From Gemmatimonadota bacterium (lineage in GTDB: Bacteria > Gemmatimonadota > Gemmatimonadetes > Gemmatimonadales > GWC2-71-9): a stretch of DNA of 12,962 bases. A program made the translations under genes and the position numbers. The notes under the pieces were generated by a model. It had not been told where the DNA came from. It was given only the letters and a program-made list of their open reading frames with translations, and did no database searches. The stretch is taken from contig QHUD01000053.1 of the NCBI GenBank assembly GCA_003221085.1, positions 1 to 12,962 of the forward strand. Direction: 5' to 3'. Position 1 is the stretch's first letter. Each line of letters starts with the position of its first letter. Below are positions 8,350-12,962 of this stretch, one piece after another.

Positions 8350-10718
8350 CTCACCGCGGACATCGTGTCGATCGTTTCGATGCGATTGTGCACGAAGTAC
8401 ACCTGCCCCCCGCGGTCCAGCTCCCGTGCGAGCGCTTCCTCGATCAATCCGTCATCCCAGGGCTCGATGAACGTGAGCACCGGCGAGCGATCCTTGGGCG
8501 GCGTCTCGAGCATCGTCAGATCCCGCAATCCCGCCAACGACAGGTGCAGCGTGCGGGGAATGGGTGTCGCGGTGAGCGTCAGCACGTCGACGGCGAGCTT
8601 CAACGCCTTGAGCCGCTCCTTGTGCCGCACGCCGAACCGGTGCTCTTCGTCGACAATCAGGAGGCCGAGATCGCGGAACCGGACGTCGCCCGACAGCAGG
8701 CGATGCGTGCCGATCACGACGTCCACCTCGCCGGTCTCGAGCCGTCGCGTCACCTCCGCCGTGTCCTTCGGGCCGCGGAACCGCGACAGCACCTCGATCC
8801 GTACCGGATAGTCGGCGAGCCGCTCGCGGAACGTGCGCCCGTGTTGCTCCGCGAGAATCGTCGTGGGGACCAGAACCGCGACCTGCTTCCCCGCCTGCAC
8901 GGCCTTGAAGGCGGCCCGCAAGGCCACCTCGGTCTTCCCGTACCCCACATCACCTACCAGCAGCCGGTCCATCGGCCGGGCGCGCTCCATGTCTCGCTTG
9001 ACTTCCTCGGACGCCCGCCGCTGGTCTGGCGTGTCCTCGTACAGGAAGGCCGACTCGAGCTCCCGCTGCCACGGCGTGTCGGGAGGAAACGCGAATCCAG
9101 ACGCGAGCTGCCGCCGGGCGTACAGGTCGAGCAGCTCGATCGCCATCTGACGAATCGCCGCGCGCGTCTTGTCTCGCTGCCGTTGCCATGTCGTCGTACC
9201 GAGCCGGTGCAGTCTAGGGGGCGGGGCATCGCCGTCGGCCGCGGCCCGGTACGGCTCGAGCTGATCCAACCGGTACAGCGGCACATTGAGACGGGACCCA
9301 CCCTCGTACTCAACGACGGCCACCTCGAGCGTCCCACCCTCCGCTCCGACCGGGATCATTTGGATCCCGCGGTAGATCCCGATGCCGTGCTCGAGGTGGA
9401 CCACGTAGTCACCGGCCTTGAGTGCCCGCGTCGCCGCCGTGGCCGTCGCTTCCCGATACCGGCGCGGCCGCCGCAGCCGGCGAGCCCGGCGGAAGATCTC
9501 GTGATCGGTGAGCACGCGCAGTCCCGCCAGCACGAACCCGCCGTCCAACGCCCCCACCGCGAGCGTCGCCCGGTCGCCGGCCAACAGCTCCTCGAGGCGC
9601 TCGAGCTGGCCCTCGTTGTCGCACAAGATCACGGTCGGCGGCTCGGTCGCGACGATTCGGCGCAGTCGCTTGATGTCGCGGTCGACCGGCTCGGGCGGCG
9701 CGATCGGGAACCGGACGTCGGCATCGGCGGGGTCGAGCGCGAGCCGGGGGAACCGGGCGAGCTGCGCCTGCCACGCCCCCGGATCGACGAAGAGTGCCTC
9801 CCGTGCCGGCGGCTCCTCGCCCAGCCGCCGCGCGACCTCGAGATGATGGGCGGCCTCGGCCCACGCGCGCTCCACTTCCTGCCCCAGCGCCGATTCCTGG
9901 TCGAGCACCACGAGCGCATCGCTCGGCAGGAGATCGAGCAGTGACTGCCGTTGGAGCGGCGCAGCATGCTGCGCCCCCACCCCCCCAGTCTCCCGTCCCT
10001 CCGTTCTCACCGGGAGAATCGTCACGCGTCCGATCGCGTCGCCCGATCGCTGTGAGTCGAGGTCGAACGTCCGCAGCGACTCGATGTCGTCGCCCCACCA
10101 CTCGAGCCGTGCCGGCGCCGCCATCCCAAACCCGTAGACGTCGAGAATCCCGCCGCGCACACTGAACTGCGCCACTTCGGTGACGGTCGGCACGCGAACG
10201 TACCCCATCGCCTCCAGCTGCTGAATGACGGTCGCGAATTGTAGGGGCGCAGCATGCTGCGCCCCTACCCGAGCCTTGCCGTCACCCGTTTCCAGCACCA
10301 ATCGCATGTCGCGCAGCGCGGCCGGCACCCCCGTCCGCTCAGCGGCGGCGCGGGCGGTCGTGACCAGCACGCGCACCTGCCCCGACAACAGCAGCTCGAG
10401 CGTCTCCACGCGCTCGCCCGAGATCTCGAAGTGCGGCTCTTCGGCGCCGAGCGCCTCGCGTTGCGGGTACAGCGCGACCGCGCTACCCGCCAGGGTCCGC
10501 AGATCCGCGAGCCACCGCTCCGCATCGGTCGGGGTGGGTGTGATCACCACAAACACCCGCTGGGCAAGTCGGCGCGCCAGCGCGGCCAGCAGCACGGCGG
10601 GACTCGAGCCGGGGAGGCCAGCGATCCCCTGGCGCGCGCCGGGCGCGGGCAGACCCTCCGCGAGCGCGCGCGTCGCCGGGAGCGCATCCAACCGGTCGAT
10701 GATGAAGTCGAGCGGCAT
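8325..10718 (-). CDS. mfd: Mfd N-terminal fragment (UvrA-binding, RNAP-interacting and helicase lobe 1), frameshifted
   Basis: Mfd frees RNA polymerase stalled at DNA lesions and recruits UvrA. About 786 genuine residues are present. The UvrB-like N-terminal module (1 to about 345) has QFSVRGGILDVYGFG. The RNA-polymerase interacting domain is at about 433-495 (GDYVVHLEHGIGIYRG). Helicase lobe 1 has Walker A GDVGYGKT (589-596), DEEH (690-693) and TATPIPRT (716-723), and lobe 2 opens with VYFVHNRIETIDTM (773-786). After this the frame leaves the family and stops 11 codons later at 8325-8327; the expected segment containing the HGQM motif is absent. Two in-frame palindromes encode VGAQHAAPLQ at 151-160 and 247-256. 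The ATG at 10716-10718 overlaps the upstream stop (TGATG), so coupling to the BatA-like gene is expected. Identity is certain; whether the gene works is doubtful. Confidence 0.93.
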   Translation of the reverse strand: MPLDFIIDRLDALPATRALAEGLPAPGARQGIAGLPGSSPAVLLAALARRLAQRVFVVITPTPTDAERWLADLRTLAGSAVALYPQREALGAEEPHFEISGERVETLELLLSGQVRVLVTTARAAAERTGVPAALRDMRLVLETGDGKARVGAQHAAPLQFATVIQQLEAMGYVRVPTVTEVAQFSVRGGILDVYGFGMAAPARLEWWGDDIESLRTFDLDSQRSGDAIGRVTILPVRTEGRETGGVGAQHAAPLQRQSLLDLLPSDALVVLDQESALGQEVERAWAEAAHHLEVARRLGEEPPAREALFVDPGAWQAQLARFPRLALDPADADVRFPIAPPEPVDRDIKRLRRIVATEPPTVILCDNEGQLERLEELLAGDRATLAVGALDGGFVLAGLRVLTDHEIFRRARRLRRPRRYREATATAATRALKAGDYVVHLEHGIGIYRGIQMIPVGAEGGTLEVAVVEYEGGSRLNVPLYRLDQLEPYRAAADGDAPPPRLHRLGTTTWQRQRDKTRAAIRQMAIELLDLYARRQLASGFAFPPDTPWQRELESAFLYEDTPDQRRASEEVKRDMERARPMDRLLVGDVGYGKTEVALRAAFKAVQAGKQVAVLVPTTILAEQHGRTFRERLADYPVRIEVLSRFRGPKDTAEVTRRLETGEVDVVIGTHRLLSGDVRFRDLGLLIVDEEHRFGVRHKERLKALKLAVDVLTLTATPIPRTLHLSLAGLRDLTMLETPPKDRSPVLTFIEPWDDGLIEEALARELDRGGQVYFVHNRIETIDTMSAVRWTFSCPP
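8347..8366 (-). other. mfd: Deletion/frameshift junction in mfd
   Basis: Upstream the frame reads ETIDTM (to about 8361), and downstream a different frame reads RGEVDILVSTM from 8358. About 33 residues usual between these points in Mfd, including the conserved HGQM motif, are missing. The total mfd span of 3,224 nt is two bases beyond a multiple of three, so a loss of about 100 nt (1 modulo 3) would explain it. Confidence 0.8.
9953..9980. repeat. Palindromic element copy A inside mfd
   Basis: The 18-bp perfect palindromic core GGCGCAGCATGCTGCGCC (9958-9975) lies in a 28-bp unit matching copy B at 25 of 28 positions. Read in the mfd frame it encodes VGAQHAAPLQ (residues 247-256), the last codon extending one codon's remainder beyond the unit. 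It lies between the conserved stretches RVTILPVR and SLLDLLPSD, next to a purine-rich GGGACGGGAG run. Confidence 0.85.
10241..10268. repeat. Palindromic element copy B inside mfd (perfect 28-bp palindrome)
   Basis: Half-site GTAGGGGCGCAGCA (10241-10254) is followed directly by its exact reverse complement (10255-10268), a perfect 28-bp palindrome with no loop. The mfd frame reads it as VGAQHAAPLQ (residues 151-160), the same peptide and register as copy A. It sits between LVLETGDG and the conserved FATVIQQLEAMGY region. Confidence 0.9.
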
Positions 10719-12454
10719 CAGCGAGTGCGCGTCGCGACCGCCAGCTCTACGAGGGCACCGATCAGCGCCAGCACGAGGAGCAGCCCACTGCCGTCGCGGC
10801 GCCCAGCTCCCGCAAACCGGGCGGCCGCAAACGCCGCCCCGTCGAGCACCTCCGCACCGAGTACGTCGTGCACGAGGCCCGGCGACGCCGGCGTGAGATC
10901 CGACTCTCGCGGGTCCAGCCCGTACACGGTGGCGCCGACCGTATCGGCGCCGCACGTGAGGAATTCCACGCGCGGGGGCCCTTCGACCTCGGAGATCGGT
11001 GTCTCTCCCCGCGCCAAGCGGTTCACCAGCGCGTCCACGAACGGGACGAAGGCCGGTGCCGCCGGGAGGGCCGTCCACCCGGTATCGAGCCGGCTGCCGA
11101 GCAGCAGGACGCTGCCGTCCCGGACCAGCCACGGCTCTCCGTTCACCGTCGCCAGCACCATGGTGTCGTCACCCGTCCCTGGTCCCCGGTTCCCGCGCTC
11201 GGCCTCGATCCGGTACCTCCGCGTCACCTGCAGGCCTGCGATTGCGGGCAGCACAGGCCCGGCGATCGGCCCGGGCGTGCCCGCCGCGGCGAACCGCCAC
11301 CGCCCTCCCCGTGCCCCGAGCGCGCGATTCGCCTGGCCGATGAGCGCCGGCTCTGAGGGAGGGACCACGACGCTCACCAGCGCCCCCGCCTCCGGGCGGT
11401 CTCCAATGGTCACCTCTGTGCCCCCCCTGCTCACGCGCTGCGCGTCTTCCAGCACCGCGAGCGCCGCCGCCACGAACGGGCCCGCGCCTGGGCCGGGGCT
11501 CGCGGCGAGTCGGGCGGGCGGCGCCACCCGCCACACGAGCCATCGGTGATCGTCGGCGCGCAGCTCGTCCGCGTCGAGTATGACTTCGCCCATCCACCAC
11601 CCCGGTCCGAACGACGGCAGCGGGATCCTTACCGTCGAGCCGGGCGCGGCCAGCGCGCGGCCGACCTCGCGGCCGCGGACACGGAGCGTGACCGATGCAG
11701 CGTCGTGCTCGGCCCCCGCGCCGGGCGTCCCGACGATGTCTATGGCCGCGGCGCCGTCGGTCACCCGCGCGGCCCCGACCCCGCGGTTCGCGGGCGCCTG
11801 GCTCGGGGGCGCCAGCGCGAGCACGCGCACCCCGCGCGGCACCTCCGCCCGCCCCGCGCCGAGCGCCGTCCGTTGCAGGTCACTCACCACATGTACCTCG
11901 CGCGCCGGGAGTGGCTCGGCGTCGACCAACCGCGTCGCCGCCCCAACGGCGGCCGTGAGGTCCAAACGACGGGCCGAGACGCTTACGCTGTCCACGGTCG
12001 CGAGCAGCGCTTCCCGCGTCCCGGCCCGCGCTACGCCATCCGCGAGCACGAGCCAGAGCCGATCGGAGGCCGCCGCGCGTGTCAACGAGCCTCGTGCCGC
12101 GCCTTTCAGGCGCTCGAGCGCGGGACGCCCGTCCACCACGACGCCTGACGACGCCGAGTTGTCGAGGATGACGGCGAGTGCCGTCGGCGCGTGCAACGAC
12201 CCACTCCTGGACTGCGTGGGAAAGAGCGGCCGTGCGGCGGCCAGCACGATCAGGGCGATCAACGCGGTCCGCAGCAGCAGGAGCAGCAGGTGTCGCAGCT
12301 TCAGGCGCCGCGCATTCTGGCGTTCCGTCTCGCTCAGATAGCGCAGAGGCGGAAACTCGGCTTCCGGCGGCACCCGACGCTCGAGCAAGTGGAGCAGCGC
12401 GGGGATCGCTGCGGCGGCGAGCCCCACGAGCGCCAACGGATGCAGGAATGTCAC
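10718..12454 (-). CDS. BatA-like membrane protein with von Willebrand A domain
   Basis: The 578-residue protein starts (GTG 12452-12454) with MTFLHPLALVGLAAAAIPALLHLLERR, the BatA N-terminal double-transmembrane signature. The first helix is at about 5-24 and the second at about 56-74 (LLLLLLRTALIALIVLAAA). A periplasmic von Willebrand A-like domain follows from about 92, with a MIDAS-type DNSAS (98-102), a possible MIDAS Thr in LDLTAAV (164-170) and VVSDLQ (189-194). The long rest (200-555) has no motif I recognise, and a last helix lies at about 557-575. Bat/aerotolerance-type proteins act with MoxR ATPases and DUF58 proteins. The upstream overlapping gene (GTGA) is DUF58, which supports this role; the MoxR gene would lie beyond the window. 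Residues 420-429 (RGNRGPGTGD) come from a purine-rich microrepeat. The next gene, mfd, starts inside its stop codon. The biochemical role is not established. Confidence 0.88.
   Translation of the reverse strand: MTFLHPLALVGLAAAAIPALLHLLERRVPPEAEFPPLRYLSETERQNARRLKLRHLLLLLLRTALIALIVLAAARPLFPTQSRSGSLHAPTALAVILDNSASSGVVVDGRPALERLKGAARGSLTRAAASDRLWLVLADGVARAGTREALLATVDSVSVSARRLDLTAAVGAATRLVDAEPLPAREVHVVSDLQRTALGAGRAEVPRGVRVLALAPPSQAPANRGVGAARVTDGAAAIDIVGTPGAGAEHDAASVTLRVRGREVGRALAAPGSTVRIPLPSFGPGWWMGEVILDADELRADDHRWLVWRVAPPARLAASPGPGAGPFVAAALAVLEDAQRVSRGGTEVTIGDRPEAGALVSVVVPPSEPALIGQANRALGARGGRWRFAAAGTPGPIAGPVLPAIAGLQVTRRYRIEAERGNRGPGTGDDTMVLATVNGEPWLVRDGSVLLLGSRLDTGWTALPAAPAFVPFVDALVNRLARGETPISEVEGPPRVEFLTCGADTVGATVYGLDPRESDLTPASPGLVHDVLGAEVLDGAAFAAARFAGAGRRDGSGLLLVLALIGALVELAVATRTR
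11169..11194. repeat. Purine-rich microrepeat in the BatA-like gene
   Basis: On the minus strand, GGGAACCG, GGGACCAG and GGACGGG follow one another as degenerate units of about 8 bases, encoding GNRGPGTGD (421-429) between the recognisably structured RRYRIEAE and MVLATVNGEP. It resembles the GGGAGCGG units in pdxA in unit length and composition. Whether it was inserted or arose by slippage cannot be told from one copy. Confidence 0.4.
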
Positions 12455-12962
12455 GCGAGCAGCCGCAGCGCCATGCCGAACGGCATGTCGGTCAGGATGT
12501 GGTGGTAGGCGATGCCGTGACGCCGGCACGCCATGCGCCACGCATCGATTTCCCGACGCACCGTGGCCCGGTACGCCCGCGCCAGCTCCCGCGGCCGGAC
12601 CACCACGCTCGCCGCAGATTCAGGATCCCGGTACCGGACCTCGGGCGGGCCCGACAGCTCGGCCTCCGCCGGATCCATGAGATGCAGCACGATCACTTGA
12701 TGACCGCGATGACGCAGGTAGCGCAGGGCCGTCAGCGCCAACTCACGATCGAACAGCAGATCGGAGACGAGCACGACGAGCCCGCGGCGGGCGAGCAACG
12801 ACGTGAGCCGCACCAGCGCGGCCTGCGCTGCCGTCCCCCGACCGTCCGGTGTGTCGACCAGGCCCCGCACCAGGCGCGCCCATTGCCCCGACTTCACTCG
12901 CGCCGGCACTACCTCGCGCACGACTTCGTCGAACGTGATGAGCCCCGTGGCGTCGCGCTGTC
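12451..12962 (-). CDS. DUF58 domain protein, C-terminal part (start beyond window)
   Basis: The frame is open to the window edge and gives 169 residues from QRDATGLITFDEVV to FGMALRLLA. The features fit the C-terminal half of DUF58 proteins (usually about 290 residues): the D-GLITF strand, ALVRLTSLLARRGLVVLVSDLLFD (von Willebrand A-like fold), the strand QVIVLHLMDPAE, and a final helical segment with ARAYRATVRREIDAWRMACRRHGI. About 120 N-terminal residues lie outside. A GTG at 12919-12921 could serve as a start but would cut the conserved fold, so the gene is called partial. Its TGA (12451-12453) overlaps the GTG of the BatA-like gene, as is common in MoxR-DUF58-Bat clusters. Function is inferred from the family: a cytoplasmic partner of a MoxR ATPase. 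Confidence 0.88.
   Translation of the reverse strand, partial: QRDATGLITFDEVVREVVPARVKSGQWARLVRGLVDTPDGRGTAAQAALVRLTSLLARRGLVVLVSDLLFDRELALTALRYLRHRGHQVIVLHLMDPAEAELSGPPEVRYRDPESAASVVVRPRELARAYRATVRREIDAWRMACRRHGIAYHHILTDMPFGMALRLLA

Noticed and set aside
8325..8366. Programmed ribosomal frameshift in mfd
   Set aside because: No slippery heptamer is visible at the junction, and a frame change alone could not restore the roughly 33 missing conserved residues.
8388..9944. 518-codon plus-strand open frame opposite mfd, and similar long antisense frames at 4418-6238 and 10254-11549
   Set aside because: These are antisense to clearly conserved genes, have Arg/Pro/His-rich composition and lack recognisable motifs, so GC-driven stop depletion explains them.
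9953..10268. The two mfd palindromes as a CRISPR array or transposon ends
   Set aside because: There are only two copies 288 bp apart with conserved coding sequence between them, no spacers and no transposase.

Overview
The window is a high-GC, almost gap-free stretch of bacterial chromosome that looks like housekeeping DNA. The organism is probably a diderm of the Gemmatimonadota type. That placement is an inference from GC content, two periplasmic parvulin-type chaperones next to mfd and pdxA, and a MoxR-associated DUF58/BatA module; no rRNA or other marker gene is present to confirm it.

Layout. Positions 1-1333 (minus) hold most of the translational GTPase TypA/BipA, cut at its C-terminus by the window edge, with a sigma70-like promoter overlapping a 16-bp tandem repeat (1361-1414). 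Positions 1482-2378 (minus) encode a CDF-family Zn/Co efflux transporter. Divergent from it, 2456-3790 (plus) encodes a DUF21/CBS/CorC-HlyC membrane protein. From 12962 down to 3787 runs one long minus-strand gene series: DUF58 protein (N-terminus outside the window), BatA-like von Willebrand A protein, Mfd transcription-repair coupling factor, a PpiC lipoprotein, a SurA-like chaperone with two PPIase domains, and PdxA. Neighbours overlap (GTGA, TGATG, TGATG) or are separated by about 10 nt, so they probably form one translationally coupled operon whose promoter lies outside the window. The final stop codons of pdxA and of the corC-like gene overlap in one CTAG.

What stands out. (1) mfd carries two copies of a palindrome (one a perfect 28-bp palindrome, the other 25/28 identical) in the same reading frame. 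Both encode VGAQHAAPLQ, 96 residues apart, which looks like a palindromic repeat family tolerated inside proteins. (2) mfd is also broken: roughly 100 nt of the second helicase lobe is missing and the reading frame shifts near 8355. (3) pdxA has no ATG, GTG or TTG upstream of its conserved GDPxGIGPE motif, contains a 23-bp inverted repeat in a shortened N-terminal region, and has Leu where a conserved substrate-binding His is expected. (4) The tandem repeat in the typA promoter shares ten bases with the mfd palindromes.

Functionally the operon mixes envelope assembly (two PPIase chaperones), a MoxR/BatA-type module, DNA repair and vitamin B6 synthesis. No complete novel defence or mobile system was recognised. 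There are no tRNA or rRNA genes, CRISPR arrays, transposases or phage genes, and no gene-free stretch longer than 150 bases.
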